Assembly (NCBI GenBank): GCA_036821905.1
Contig: DAISIR010000002.1
Location: 1-64,000 of the forward strand
Origin: Brooklawnia sp937867175
GTDB taxonomy: Bacteria; Actinomycetota; Actinomycetes; Propionibacteriales; Propionibacteriaceae
DNA: 64,000 nucleotides
Direction of reading: 5' to 3'
Below, piece by piece: positions 1-10,029 of this stretch. The translations under genes and the position numbers were made by a program. How positions within the stretch are numbered: the first letter of the stretch is position 1; the number at the start of each line of letters is the position of its first letter. The notes beneath the pieces are model-generated. The model did no database searches. It had not been told where the DNA came from and saw only the letters and a list, made by a program, of their open reading frames with translations.

Positions 1-53
1 TAGCCAGATGCCTACTCGACGCCGGCGGATTCAGACCCCTCGTCCACTCCCTT

Positions 54-785
54 TTATGAAGAGCCAGTTATCTTCGTGCCTTTAACGCCGATGGCCGCCT
101 CGCGCAGTGCGAAATCCTTCGCGCGCCTTTCCGCCTCCGGCTCGTCCTCATCATAAAACGCGAGGGCATAACCATTCGCAAAGCCAGGCCCGCGCAAGCG
201 CTCACCCAACTCAAGTTCTGCGTCGATCGCCGCAGGCTTGTCCGGCGCACATTGTACCGACAGCAATGCGTCTCGCTGCTGCAGCACATGCACCAGTTCG
301 TGGGCGATAAGACGATCGCCCTGCTGATTTCCTGGTTGATAGCGTCCAGCCCCGAAGACTATGTCGCTACCAATGGTGTACGCCGACGCGCCCACTGCTG
401 CGGTCGCCCGGCTGGCGGTGGCATTGGTGTGAACACGCACGCCTGAGAAGTCATGTCCGAAGCCAGCCTCCATCGTGCGCCTGGTCTCATCCGCAAGAGG
501 GGCACCGGGGGAGGTAATCGCGTCGGCGACGTAGTTCGGCGCGGTCCGACCCGCCAGCGTGTCGCTACTCTCACGCATGACCCGCACCGCAGTGTCGGAC
601 CCGCCTGACTGAACGATCCTCGCGGCTAGGCGATCCGCCTCAAGCTCACGGCGGCTGCCACGCAGGCTCATCGCCACAGGGCCGCCGGCATAGTTCGCTC
701 CGCGGACGTGGTCATGCGGGATCGGTGGCTCTGCCGACGTGTGACGCGTTGTCGCGGCGGCAGTTGCCAGGTCAAACGTTGGCAT
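54..785 (-). CDS. eCIS core DUF4157 protein (short form)
   Basis: A 243-aa protein with the DUF4157 (eCIS core) domain. The block GFGHDFSGVRVH lies at residues 108-119 and a zinc-metalloprotease-like HELVH at 162-166, followed by VLQQ. DUF4157 proteins are hallmark partners of extracellular contractile injection systems and often carry cargo domains; whether the HExxH site is catalytic here is not shown. The C-terminal 75 residues are acidic (YDEDEPEAE) and match nothing I recognise. The start at 785 is preferred because AGGAG lies 5 nt upstream, six codons inside a longer frame. It is the last gene of the CIS operon seen in this window, 40 bp after the baseplate gene, and the operon may continue past the left edge. 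Confidence 0.85.
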   Translation of the reverse strand: MPTFDLATAAATTRHTSAEPPIPHDHVRGANYAGGPVAMSLRGSRRELEADRLAARIVQSGGSDTAVRVMRESSDTLAGRTAPNYVADAITSPGAPLADETRRTMEAGFGHDFSGVRVHTNATASRATAAVGASAYTIGSDIVFGAGRYQPGNQQGDRLIAHELVHVLQQRDALLSVQCAPDKPAAIDAELELGERLRGPGFANGYALAFYDEDEPEAERRAKDFALREAAIGVKGTKITGSS

Positions 786-825
786 CGTTTCTCCTGCTTG
801 CACATGGCAGCGTTGTGAGCCGAAC

Positions 826-3183
826 TCAGCTCATCAAGGTGATATCGGCCGTCCAGCCGAGCGGCAGGAACTCCCGCAGTGCTCCTCGCACGTTGTCCAG
901 CCGCTGCGGGTGGTACAGGGTATGGAAGACGCCCATCTCCGACTCGTCCTCGGCCCCCCGAAGGATCTCGTTCGCGCAGGGATCCGCAGAGATGTCGTCA
1001 AGGCGGGCGTAGTCCGGTCGGCCATAGCGAAGCTGCGGATCCATGAACCGGGGTTCGACACGAGCCGCAGCGTCCGCAGGATCGGTTCCGGCCTGCGTCG
1101 CATTGAGCACCGCAAGATCCGGTTGGCAGGCGAAACGGCGAGGCGTCCGCGAGCCCGGGGGAACATAGCTGTAACGGATGCAACCGACCTGCCGACGCGC
1201 CGCCTCCACCTGGCCGAAGAAGATGCTGTCCTCGGCGAGCTCGATGGCATTGGTGCGCACCACTCCGACGATGGTGCTGCTCGCCACCGTCAGGTTGGCG
1301 TGGGCGGCCCTGCCATGTGGGCCGGCAAGCGCCCACGCGTCCCGGGCCGTCGCATCGAGGATGCTGTGACGGAGTTCCAGACGCGCCGGCTCGGCATCGA
1401 CCTCGTCACGCTGCACCTGAATCGATCCGAGGATGCTTCGGTCGATGTGCACGCAGGTCGCCACCAGCAGCTCAGGTGGACAGTCGCTCCAGCCCTCCGA
1501 CTCCCAAGGCTGGGTGAGCGGAATGTCGCTGAGCACGAGGCTGGCCTCGGTTCCTGCCGTGGGGGAGCAGCCCTCGTCCAGCGCCCACCCGGGCACCAAG
1601 GTGCACTGTCGCACCGTCACTTCCATTGGGTTTCCGGTGACGCGAACGGCCCGTCGCCCGATCATCAAGCCGTCCAGCACCACCTTGGTGCCGCCGCCGC
1701 AGGAGATGACGAGATCGTCGATGTCGGCCCCGCGCTCGGGCACCAGGATCGTGGGGCGGCACCCGTCGGAGGCCCTCAGCACCAGCGTGTGGAAGGGCCT
1801 CAGATCGATGGCGAGCGGCTCCACGTACAGGCCGCTGTCCGCCAGCTCGAGCACCAATGTCAGCGGTGGACGCGGTCCGTTCTGCAGTTCTCGGATCGCG
1901 TCCATGATCACCGGGGTGTCCTGAGTTGCCGTTACGCGAACCAAGGCGAAACTGCGCCGCACCGTGTCTGGGAACCAAGCCTCCAGCAGCAGGCGGTTAA
2001 GGCGGATCCTCATAGGCCCGCGAGGGTCTTGGGTCAGCAGGAGAGCCATCTCGTCGTCCAGTGGCAGGTCCGGATCCAGCGAGGACACCGGGAACGAATC
2101 CAACTGCATCACTTTGTTCAATTCGGTTGTCAGCAGGGCCTCGACCGCCGCCGGGTCTTCGGCATCGACAGTGAGCAGTTCGCTGGCCAGATGGTCGCGG
2201 AGCCATTGCGAGATGGCTGACGCACTGGTGCGCAGCTCGTTCAGGAGCGGCACGCCGCCGCCCACAAGGTGCCCGTTTCGGAAGAACGACATCTCGGGGG
2301 TGGCGTCCGGCAAGGCGCGCGGGAACTCGCCGCCACCGATAGCGGAGGCAAAGCCGTAGTGATAGGACGCGGTCAGGTGCTTGGGTCGGTAGCGCTCGGG
2401 GAACATCACGCGCCCCATCTCGGGGTCAACCGCGATCATCTCACCGACGGGATCGGCATCCCAGTCATCGAGGTGCCTCACCTCGATGCGCCCAGCCGGG
2501 ATTGGGTGGCCGTTCTCGAACAGGCACAGGCTTCGACCGGGGCCGTAGTATTGGTTCAGGTCCGCCAGCATGTCGACGGTGAGTCGCTCAGGGCAGGCTC
2601 TGTCACCCTGCGAATCACCCTCGTTGTCGCCAGCGGCGCTGGAGATCGTCGGGGTGAACAGTGGAGCGTCGTTGTCCAGCACGCTCAGGCTGAACGCTTG
2701 GGTGAGCCGGGGTTGGTAAGCGGGGCGGACACGCGTCGCCGGCCACGACGGCAGCCGGAAGACACCGACCCCCACCGCGAGTGCGCCGCCTTGGTCGTCC
2801 TCGATGCGCGCGGGCCATCCAGAGGCGGATTCGACCAGATCGCTCAGGACGGTGAACGTGCCCTTGCGTCGTGACAACGCAATTCGGTCGGCGACCGCAC
2901 TGCGGGGATGCATCAGCCGTGCCCACCCGTGGTCATCCGAACCTGCGCTCGGGGGAACGAAGACGGGTCGGTAGCCGACCAGGTCACCGAGGTACGCAAT
3001 GACCCAGGGCTCGCAGGTCTCTATGAACAAGTTCTGGTACATCTGCCGAATGTCATCTTCGAGAACCGCCGCCTGCTCACCCATGACGCGCAGGAGATCC
3101 CGAAGTGGATTCCCCTGCTTGGCGTCGGCGGCACGAACGACGACGGGCAGCAGGTCGAAGAACCGGTCAGCTGGCTGGGCCAT
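826..3183 (-). CDS. CIS baseplate protein, phage tail protein I / Afp12-like
   Basis: A 785-aa protein. Its N-terminus (RFFDLLPVVVRAAD, then NLFIETCEPWVIAYLGDLVG around residues 55-75) matches the phage tail protein I-type domain found in Afp12/gp7-like baseplate components of contractile injection systems. The rest is long and probably beta-rich, with no catalytic motif I recognise. It follows the two gpJ-like genes with a 2-bp gap, the normal place for the outer wedge protein. The ATG at 3183 has GGAAGG 9 nt upstream and is preferred over an in-frame GTG at 3201 inside the preceding gene. It could also carry receptor-binding or fibre-attachment functions, since no separate tail fibre gene is visible. 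Confidence 0.8.
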   Translation of the reverse strand: MAQPADRFFDLLPVVVRAADAKQGNPLRDLLRVMGEQAAVLEDDIRQMYQNLFIETCEPWVIAYLGDLVGYRPVFVPPSAGSDDHGWARLMHPRSAVADRIALSRRKGTFTVLSDLVESASGWPARIEDDQGGALAVGVGVFRLPSWPATRVRPAYQPRLTQAFSLSVLDNDAPLFTPTISSAAGDNEGDSQGDRACPERLTVDMLADLNQYYGPGRSLCLFENGHPIPAGRIEVRHLDDWDADPVGEMIAVDPEMGRVMFPERYRPKHLTASYHYGFASAIGGGEFPRALPDATPEMSFFRNGHLVGGGVPLLNELRTSASAISQWLRDHLASELLTVDAEDPAAVEALLTTELNKVMQLDSFPVSSLDPDLPLDDEMALLLTQDPRGPMRIRLNRLLLEAWFPDTVRRSFALVRVTATQDTPVIMDAIRELQNGPRPPLTLVLELADSGLYVEPLAIDLRPFHTLVLRASDGCRPTILVPERGADIDDLVISCGGGTKVVLDGLMIGRRAVRVTGNPMEVTVRQCTLVPGWALDEGCSPTAGTEASLVLSDIPLTQPWESEGWSDCPPELLVATCVHIDRSILGSIQVQRDEVDAEPARLELRHSILDATARDAWALAGPHGRAAHANLTVASSTIVGVVRTNAIELAEDSIFFGQVEAARRQVGCIRYSYVPPGSRTPRRFACQPDLAVLNATQAGTDPADAAARVEPRFMDPQLRYGRPDYARLDDISADPCANEILRGAEDESEMGVFHTLYHPQRLDNVRGALREFLPLGWTADITLMS

Positions 3184-3185
3184 GG

Positions 3186-6100
3186 TCAGGCGCCTTCCCA
3201 CTCGGACAACAAGACGGTGCCGGCGACTGCCTGCGGGAGATAGGCGATCGTCGCGTCGTCGATCATCTGCAACTCAGGGATTCGGGGGAGGTCTGGACCG
3301 CCCAGGACCAGGCGGGCGTTCTCGGCGAGCTCGGCGGGGGTGACCGGCGCATCGGCCGAGCCCACCGCAAGGGTGCCGAAACGCTGGAGGTCGACAGCCC
3401 TGACCCCACGCACCTGGTGGAGCGCGGCCAACGCGACCACGGGAGCGAGGTCCTGACCCAGTTCCCTTGCGTCAAAACCGAGTCGCGCCAACAACGCAGC
3501 CTCGAGCTTGGGTAGCAGGGCGTCCCAGAGCTGGCCGGGCTCAAGTCGGACCCGTGCCCGCAGGGCGACCAGTCGTGCGGTGCGGATACGGAGCGTCACG
3601 CCGAGCGCAGGCTGGTTTCTGGTGCGCAGCCTGAGGACGTCGGTGCCGCGGCCGCCCGCGTCCAACTCGAGGTCGCCGTAGCGGGCCAGCGCCTCGGCCA
3701 GACTGCGAAGCAACGCAGAGTTCGCACTCAGCGGAGCGTCGTTCACCCCGGCTAGGGTCAAGACCATGGCGGTGGCCGCCGGATCAGTGACTTCGACCGG
3801 GTCTGCTTGCGCGTTCACCCACGAGACCCCGGCCTTGCCGATCCCCGCGAATGCCCGGGCGAAGTCGGCATAGTCCGGGGCAGAAACGAGCCGGTCCAAC
3901 GACGACAGCCCCATGGGTGCGCGCAATTTGATGGCAGCCAAGTCGTCGGCGTCCGTGCCGCCGCTGGTTGCGAAGGGGTTGGTGACCCCCACGACGCCGT
4001 TCGGACGAGACGCGAGCACGCTGACCTGGCCCGGCTGCAGGTTGCCGGTGGACCCGAGCCCGCTCCGATAGGTGGCGCGCACGTTGTCGCGCCCTGAGGG
4101 CACGCGGGCACCCAAGCCGGTGATGACTTGGGCGTGGGCACCGCCGTCGTCGACTCGTAGCAGGTAGCTGCGGTCTGTGGGCGCAATTTGGGCTGCATTG
4201 GTGGCCTGGCGCCACGGCAGGTCGTTGACGCGCACGGCAAGCGTGCTGCGGACTCCGGTCGGGGTGGTCGCAGGAACGTAGGTCACCGGCGTCTGCCTCA
4301 GCGGGAACACTTGCGCAGGCAGAGCCGCATTCCCGCTGCCGAGGACCTCGGCGCGGCTTTCGCCGTGGCTGGCATGGGCGACGTTGCCGTAGACCGTCAC
4401 CGTGTTGCGTCGGAACCGATGACGAAGACCCGGATCTGCGAGTTCCAAGTAAGTGTGGATGGTGTCGCGCGTGACCCAGGCATCGTCCTGCTGACTTCGA
4501 TGCGCCACCGCCCGCACCATCACCAACTCCGATGCGTGCACCCCGGTGATCTCCCCAAGATCCGCGCGTTCACCGGAGACGATGAGGCGCCGACCCGGCT
4601 GCAGCCCCGGGTAGTGGCCGTCGAGCACCAGGGTGGTGCCATGGACTGTTCGACGCAGGGGACGCTCGACAAGGTCGAGCTGCTCGCTGCGGGCGTACAC
4701 TACGACGTTGCGCAACTCGCTCCAGTCACGCACCTCGGGACGCCAGGCGCGGTCCAGTGTGACCTGAGTCACCCGGGCCGCCAGATTGAACCGAACCCGG
4801 GTGACGGTCCGCACCGCCAGGACATTGAAGACGTTCGACTCGGAGAACGTCTCCGGCACCACCACATCGCTGGTCCTTGCCGGACGCTCGTCGAGGTCCG
4901 TCGGCTCCGGGATCAGGACGACCACCTGGCTGCCGGGCAGAATGCCTTCGTAGACCGCGTCCAGGAAGATCTCCCGAACATCGTGCGCCTGTCGTGCCTT
5001 GCGCGCCGCCTCTGCAGTCTCGAGCAAATCCGAGTACAGGTCCCGCAGCAGCGGTGCTTCTTCCTCCACCGCGTGGCCCAGCTCACGCCACGCCGCGTCG
5101 ACCGCGGAGCGGCCGGTTCCGTCCGGGTTCCATTCGGAGTAGCTGGTGACGCGGCCCGTTCTCGGATCGACGTTCGCGATCAACGGAGCATTGTGACCGT
5201 GCAGTGCCGCACGCACCCGCATCGCGTAGACATTGAATCGCCCGCTCGCGCCGGCGGGCGTCGTCCCACCGAGGGCTCGGGCGAGGGTGTCGCGCAGCTG
5301 CGGGTAGGCGAAGCGGAGCAGCCCGGCAGGGACGTCCGAGGCGTCCGCGAACGACTCCAACGGATTCGGCCTGAGACCCGCCTGGCTCGACGTGTAGCGC
5401 CCGGGTCTGGCGACCAGGGTCTGGAGGATCTTGGTGGTCAGCATCTCGGGCTGCACCGTCGTGGGCTGGAAGGGCCTCGGCGCTTGCAGGACGACCCGGG
5501 TCTGGTCTTCGAGGATCGGCGCGTCTGGCGAGGGGCTGCCCTTGGGCAGGGGTTCGACAAGGGCGACCAGCCGCCCGAGCTTGCGCTGCATCGCGTCGTC
5601 GTCGAACAGCAGCACACTGCCGGGAACCAGGCCCGTGTTGGTGCCCTTGAACCACAGGCAGACGTCGTCTGCCGTGATCAGTTGCGGTGTGGGTGCCTCA
5701 GCTGGCACATCGTCGGGCAGTTCGGTCACCAGCCACTGGGGGATGGTGAGCCGGGGACGCATCAGGCTCCACCGGGGTCGCCCGGTGAGTCCTTCGTCGG
5801 TCTCGAAGGGCTGCATGGTTTCGCCCGGAGCCGGTTGGCTGTAGGCGCGGGTCCCGGCCGGTACCTGCAGGACCGCGTCCTTGTCGAGATCGTCCAGCGT
5901 GAACGCGAGCCAGGCGTCGGCTGCCAAACCCGGGCGGGGCTCGTAGCCGACCAAACGGGCGAGCTCGACAGCGGAGCGGCGTTGGATGCAGGTACGCAGG
6001 AATGACTCGTTGAGTCCGCGCTCGTTGTAGAAGCCGAGGACTTCGCTGAGGCAGGCCCAACAATCCAGCAGGGCAATGGCCGGGTCAAGCGGCGGGACAA

Positions 6101-6299
6101 CCCCACGCGAGGTGAGCCCGGCCAAGCCGGGCAGGTCGTCGCCGCTGAGGCGTTGCCGCATCCGGCGCAAGACCTCGCCGTATCGGCTGGAACCGAAGGC
6201 GACCAGGTCGAGGCCGGGACGATTGGCTGTCCGGCCCGGTTCGCACCAACCACTACAGCCGCACGGGCTGTCGGACGCGCAGTCGCAGTCGCATCTCAT
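3186..6299 (-). CDS. CIS putative baseplate assembly protein (gpJ/gp6-like, second copy)
   Basis: A 1037-aa protein of the large putative baseplate assembly family (gpJ/gp6-like, Afp11/12 position). The first 19 residues contain six cysteines (C3, C5, C7, C13, C15, C19) followed by NRPGLD, a Cys-rich start I recall from other members of this family; it may bind metal, which is inference. The C-terminal region has the alternating sheet pattern expected of a gpJ-type wedge protein. Its ATG overlaps the stop of the preceding 999-aa paralogous gene by 4 bp (ATGA), so the two are probably translationally coupled and made in equal amounts as wedge partners. Confidence 0.85.
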   Translation of the reverse strand: MRCDCDCASDSPCGCSGWCEPGRTANRPGLDLVAFGSSRYGEVLRRMRQRLSGDDLPGLAGLTSRGVVPPLDPAIALLDCWACLSEVLGFYNERGLNESFLRTCIQRRSAVELARLVGYEPRPGLAADAWLAFTLDDLDKDAVLQVPAGTRAYSQPAPGETMQPFETDEGLTGRPRWSLMRPRLTIPQWLVTELPDDVPAEAPTPQLITADDVCLWFKGTNTGLVPGSVLLFDDDAMQRKLGRLVALVEPLPKGSPSPDAPILEDQTRVVLQAPRPFQPTTVQPEMLTTKILQTLVARPGRYTSSQAGLRPNPLESFADASDVPAGLLRFAYPQLRDTLARALGGTTPAGASGRFNVYAMRVRAALHGHNAPLIANVDPRTGRVTSYSEWNPDGTGRSAVDAAWRELGHAVEEEAPLLRDLYSDLLETAEAARKARQAHDVREIFLDAVYEGILPGSQVVVLIPEPTDLDERPARTSDVVVPETFSESNVFNVLAVRTVTRVRFNLAARVTQVTLDRAWRPEVRDWSELRNVVVYARSEQLDLVERPLRRTVHGTTLVLDGHYPGLQPGRRLIVSGERADLGEITGVHASELVMVRAVAHRSQQDDAWVTRDTIHTYLELADPGLRHRFRRNTVTVYGNVAHASHGESRAEVLGSGNAALPAQVFPLRQTPVTYVPATTPTGVRSTLAVRVNDLPWRQATNAAQIAPTDRSYLLRVDDGGAHAQVITGLGARVPSGRDNVRATYRSGLGSTGNLQPGQVSVLASRPNGVVGVTNPFATSGGTDADDLAAIKLRAPMGLSSLDRLVSAPDYADFARAFAGIGKAGVSWVNAQADPVEVTDPAATAMVLTLAGVNDAPLSANSALLRSLAEALARYGDLELDAGGRGTDVLRLRTRNQPALGVTLRIRTARLVALRARVRLEPGQLWDALLPKLEAALLARLGFDARELGQDLAPVVALAALHQVRGVRAVDLQRFGTLAVGSADAPVTPAELAENARLVLGGPDLPRIPELQMIDDATIAYLPQAVAGTVLLSEWEGA

Positions 6300-9295
6300 G
6301 ACGTCGCCTCCTTGAGCGTGATCTCCAACTGTCCGTTGGCCGGCCGATGTGGGTCGTCATCCAGGCGGGCGATCTGCCACGGTTCCACCGACAACTCATC
6401 GTCCGCAGGTACCGCGGGGGTTCCGGCGCCGGACGCGGCGATGTCCTGCAGCGCCGTGACCTCGACGGCAGCGACACCCGACACTTCGAAGGCCGCCGCG
6501 AGGATGGCGCTGACGGCGATCGCCTGACCGAAGGTGAGCTGATCGGGATGAAAGAGACCCTGGCCACCGTCCCGGCGTGTTCCGCTGCCCAGACGTTCCC
6601 GGAGTTCACGCAGCACCGCACCGCGCTGGTGGTGCGGTGCGAGGCTGACCGAGAGGGCGAGCCGGACGCACACGTACTCCGCCGGGACGACCATGAGACG
6701 GTGCCCGATGCGTCTGAAATGACGCAAGTGTCGCAGAATGTCTGCGCGGAGTTCGGGATCGTCGGCAGTGGTCCGGATCGGGTCGACCAGTACTTCGACC
6801 TGACTGCGATTGTCGACCTGTCCCGCCCAACGGGCAGCGGCCCGCTGAATCCGGTCGGGGAAGTCACGCAGCGCGATGGCGGCGTAGTCGTCCAAGGTGA
6901 CCGCGCGTCGCAATGTCTGCCGGAAGGCGTACGGGGCGAGCACTTTGACATCTGCGACCCGTTCGGGCCCGACCCCACCCACAGCCTGCAGGGGGTTGCG
7001 TACCCGCAGCACGCTTCCCCCCTCGAAGGTGCCGCTCAGCAGTACCGTGCTGATCGCTTCTGCCCCGACGTTCCCGCTCGGCCCGCCACCGACCCGGTAC
7101 CAGGCGAGGAAGCGGGTGCCGGCTGCTGGGGAGGCGCCGAGTTCGCCGTCACCGAACCTCAGCTGCGCGATCCCAGTGTCGTCGGTTTCGACGACGAAGT
7201 GTCGGTCGGTGGCGCCGCTTCTCAACAGGTCATTTCGGGGCAGCCAGCGGTCGTACAGAACCGGCCGACCGTCGAGCTCGCCGGTCAGCACGTCCCCCCT
7301 TGGATCGCCGCGGACCACTCGGTTGAACAGCGCGACCTGGGGCGAAGCGCGTCGGGGATCCTGGCGCAAGACGTCGCGTGCGGGAGGTGGCGGGCTCGGG
7401 AGTTCCTGCGCGAAGACCACCGGCGATCCGGCGAGTCGGGGGGAGTAGCGGCCGGCTCGGCCGGTTCGTTCGATGAGGCGGTGCTCACCCGCGCAACACC
7501 ACTCGATCTCGCCGGGCGGCACGATGTCGCCCGGGGGTTCGAACGGCGACACCGGGAACGTGCGCGCGCCGTCGTGCAGGATCAACTGCTCCGGCCTGAG
7601 CACGGTCTCACCGTGGTCGACGAGCATCACATTCCCGCGCGCGACGCTGACGTCGGAGAGCAGCCGGCACTGCGGGGGCGCTCCGATCGTCGAGATGGTC
7701 AGGGCGAACGGCAGGGCGTCGACCGGATCCCAGCCGATCCGGACCACCGGGATGTTCCCCAACGGGTCGACCTCCCGCTGGATCGAGGTCAGCCGGACCG
7801 GGTGGCGATGGCCCGGGTCGGCGTCGGCGGAGTTCCCGGTGCGAGGATTGACGAGTTCCTCGAAGATCAGGACGTCGCCCACATTGAGGTGGTCGAGCAG
7901 CCGTCCGCGACGGTCGGCAAGCCAGCCATCCTGCAGAGCGACCGACGTCGCTCCCTGCGGAAGGCAGCACTCGGTCCGGTGCCAGGTGTAGAAGGAAATC
8001 CGGTTGTGCGCCTCGTGGAAGCGATACCGGGTGGGTTCCACCAGTTCGTCGGGAAAGACCTCTTGGAGGCGGCAGCGGTTGTGCCGACGCAACAATGCTC
8101 CGCGCAGGGCATTGGTGGACCCGTACCGGCCAATCGTGGCGTCGGCACCGGGAACCGCGGTGGCCAGACTGTGATCGGCCATGGCGACCGTCAGCAGCCG
8201 CTGCAGGATCGGGACCAGGCGTTGGGGTTCGACGTCCGCCCTGAGCGCGGCAGCCAGATCCGCCAGAAGATCTTCGGGTGAGGCGGCGCGCAGCGCACGC
8301 ACCTCCGGGACGTGCTCGTCCAGCAGCCTCCGGGCGAGTGCGAGAGGGTCCCGGACATCGCGGCTCGCGATCTCCTCCCACCCATGCTCGGGAAGCGGTT
8401 CGAAGACTTCATGGCCCGCCCTGGTGAAGCGGAGCAGTTCGTCGCCCAGCAGGACGACAGCGTCCGACGGCGCCCCCACGGGGCGGGTGAGGAACTGCAC
8501 CTGGTCCGCCCGGACGCTGGGATTGCCCTCGACTTCGAGGCAGACCCACGCGCGCGCGTTCGTGCCCTCGTGCATGCGGTAGTCGACCAGCCGCGTATGG
8601 CGCCGGATCGAGGTCCGCAGCCGCGCCGTGTCGAGGTAGGCCTCCGTGCCGACCGCGTCCTGGGCATAGCTCAGCTGGTCGGCGTGGTAGGCGAGTGTCT
8701 CGATGATGGTCAGGTACAGGTCGGGGCTGTTCTCTGCTTGCCAATCGGGCAGGGTGGCCGCGAGGCGGTCCAACAGCAATTGCCGGTAACTGGCGTAGTC
8801 CTTTGCCAGGTAGTCGATGTCCGGGGCGGAGGAGTCATCGAGGGCGCAGGGAGGGTCTAGCTTCAGGCAGTCCATCTCGGCGGGGGAGTCGTCGATCACG
8901 AAGCTGAACTCGGCCGAGGCGTAGCGCTGGTCCACGTCGGCGAGCGGTCGCTGCTCGGTCCCGACAAGTTCGAGTGTGTAACGTGATTGATCACCTTCGT
9001 GATCCAAGGTGATCACGACATGGTCGTCGCGTTCGTCGTCGGGGGACTGTCGGAATCCGAGGTCGACGATCCGAAGTGGCCTGCTGCCCGGATGGCCACT
9101 GACCAGGAGATTCGACACGTCCAACCAAGCGGTCGGGTCGTCGGGAAGCCGGCCCAGGAGATTGACCAGCAGCACCGGTCGGCTTTCGGAATCGGTATCC
9201 ACCTCGATGAAGTCGATTCCGGTGAACCGGCCATCCTCTCGGAGCAGGTTCCGCCGCCGATCGTCTCGGCAATGGGTGAGGGGGCTGTCCATCAT
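6296..9295 (-). CDS. CIS putative baseplate assembly protein (gpJ/gp6-like, first copy)
   Basis: A 999-aa wedge protein. It has the typical DYLAKDYASYRQLLLDRLA stretch (about residues 160-180), followed by TIIETLAYHADQLSYAQDAV, which marks gpJ/gp6-like Afp11 baseplate proteins of contractile injection systems. It should form the iris-like ring that links hub and sheath before firing. It directly follows the gp25-like gene with an ATGA overlap and precedes the second large wedge gene with another 4-bp overlap. The first of two adjacent ATG codons (9295) is chosen because it gives the ATGA overlap. Family assignment is strong; the exact stoichiometric role is inferred from gene order. Confidence 0.9.
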   Translation of the reverse strand: MMDSPLTHCRDDRRRNLLREDGRFTGIDFIEVDTDSESRPVLLVNLLGRLPDDPTAWLDVSNLLVSGHPGSRPLRIVDLGFRQSPDDERDDHVVITLDHEGDQSRYTLELVGTEQRPLADVDQRYASAEFSFVIDDSPAEMDCLKLDPPCALDDSSAPDIDYLAKDYASYRQLLLDRLAATLPDWQAENSPDLYLTIIETLAYHADQLSYAQDAVGTEAYLDTARLRTSIRRHTRLVDYRMHEGTNARAWVCLEVEGNPSVRADQVQFLTRPVGAPSDAVVLLGDELLRFTRAGHEVFEPLPEHGWEEIASRDVRDPLALARRLLDEHVPEVRALRAASPEDLLADLAAALRADVEPQRLVPILQRLLTVAMADHSLATAVPGADATIGRYGSTNALRGALLRRHNRCRLQEVFPDELVEPTRYRFHEAHNRISFYTWHRTECCLPQGATSVALQDGWLADRRGRLLDHLNVGDVLIFEELVNPRTGNSADADPGHRHPVRLTSIQREVDPLGNIPVVRIGWDPVDALPFALTISTIGAPPQCRLLSDVSVARGNVMLVDHGETVLRPEQLILHDGARTFPVSPFEPPGDIVPPGEIEWCCAGEHRLIERTGRAGRYSPRLAGSPVVFAQELPSPPPPARDVLRQDPRRASPQVALFNRVVRGDPRGDVLTGELDGRPVLYDRWLPRNDLLRSGATDRHFVVETDDTGIAQLRFGDGELGASPAAGTRFLAWYRVGGGPSGNVGAEAISTVLLSGTFEGGSVLRVRNPLQAVGGVGPERVADVKVLAPYAFRQTLRRAVTLDDYAAIALRDFPDRIQRAAARWAGQVDNRSQVEVLVDPIRTTADDPELRADILRHLRHFRRIGHRLMVVPAEYVCVRLALSVSLAPHHQRGAVLRELRERLGSGTRRDGGQGLFHPDQLTFGQAIAVSAILAAAFEVSGVAAVEVTALQDIAASGAGTPAVPADDELSVEPWQIARLDDDPHRPANGQLEITLKEATS

Positions 9296-9651
9296 CTCAC
9301 CTCTCGGCGCAGCTCTTCGGTCTGCCGCTGGCCGGTTGCCAAGACGATGTAGCTCACCGCGACACGCAACTCGGTGTCAGCCGCAGTCACTTCGAGTTCC
9401 TCCAACGACACCACGTCGCCCAATTCACGCTGGAGCGCCCCCTGCAGAGTGAACTGGAGGGCGGCGGCGAACTCGGGACCGTTGGGGGCGAATACCATCT
9501 GACGAAGCCCCGAGCCGAAGCCCGGTCGGTTCACCCGCTCGCCGGGATCGGTGAAGACGAGAAGTTCCAGCATGTCGGCGATGTGGTCTTCGTCCGAGGT
9601 GACCGCGGTCCGGCCCCGGTTGTCGAAGCGCCACGGGAAGTCAATGTGCAT
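9292..9651 (-). CDS. CIS baseplate wedge protein, gp25/GPW family (Afp9-like)
   Basis: A 119-aa protein with the gp25/GPW signature: HIDFPWRFDNRGRT at the start, HIADMLELLVFTDPGERVNRPGFGSGLRQMVF in the middle (given here in part) and a C-terminal EVTAADTELRVAVSYIV. gp25-like proteins join the inner baseplate to the first sheath ring and nucleate sheath polymerisation. The ATG at 9651 lies 7 bp after the PAAR-like gene and has a GAGG motif upstream. Longer in-frame extensions run through the PAAR gene and lack family similarity, so they were dropped. The length is normal for the family. Confidence 0.92.
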   Translation of the reverse strand: MHIDFPWRFDNRGRTAVTSDEDHIADMLELLVFTDPGERVNRPGFGSGLRQMVFAPNGPEFAAALQFTLQGALQRELGDVVSLEELEVTAADTELRVAVSYIVLATGQRQTEELRREVR

Positions 9652-9658
9652 GGTGGCC

Positions 9659-9997
9659 TCACATTCCGGTGACGCGAGACTGGACGGCGCCAATGATCGG
9701 CAGTCCTTGGGGCAACTGCTCAGCGCTTTGGCAGATGCCCTGGCCCGGGCCGGGCAACTGAACCACGGCAGGCTGGCCGTTGATGAAGACGCGGCCTGCC
9801 GGGGCCCAGCGAATAGTGGTGCACGGCTGATACTTCGGCCCCACCGTGAATGGGCAGCCCACGACGGTGAAGACATCGGCGGCCGTGACCGCGGGGGCCC
9901 CGTTGACGAATACCCGGACGTTGCCGGTCACGGCCGTCGCCGGGGCAACGTGCTGGCATTGGACGGTGGCGCCGAGGTGAAGCAGGAATCCTGGCAT
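9659..9997 (-). CDS. PAAR-like spike tip protein (Afp10-like)
   Basis: A 112-aa small beta-rich protein beginning MPGFLLHLGATVQC. It resembles PAAR-like tip proteins of contractile systems, which sharpen the spike and can carry cargo. Possible metal ligands are C14, H16, C48, C59 and C89, consistent with the zinc-stabilised tip of this fold; which residues bind is inference. It sits between the gpV-like spike and the gp25-like wedge gene, the usual place for Afp10. GGAG lies 8 nt before the ATG. No C-terminal toxin extension is fused to it, so cargo would have to attach by another route. Confidence 0.8.
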   Translation of the reverse strand: MPGFLLHLGATVQCQHVAPATAVTGNVRVFVNGAPAVTAADVFTVVGCPFTVGPKYQPCTTIRWAPAGRVFINGQPAVVQLPGPGQGICQSAEQLPQGLPIIGAVQSRVTGM

Positions 9998-10029
9998 GTT
10001 GCCGCTCCTTTCCAGGGGGATCTATCGCC

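Noticed and set aside
4188..8281. Long plus-strand open frames opposite the baseplate genes (about 600 aa each)
   Set aside because: They mirror high-GC minus-strand genes, have no recognisable domains and lack ribosome sites; the minus-strand proteins have clear families.
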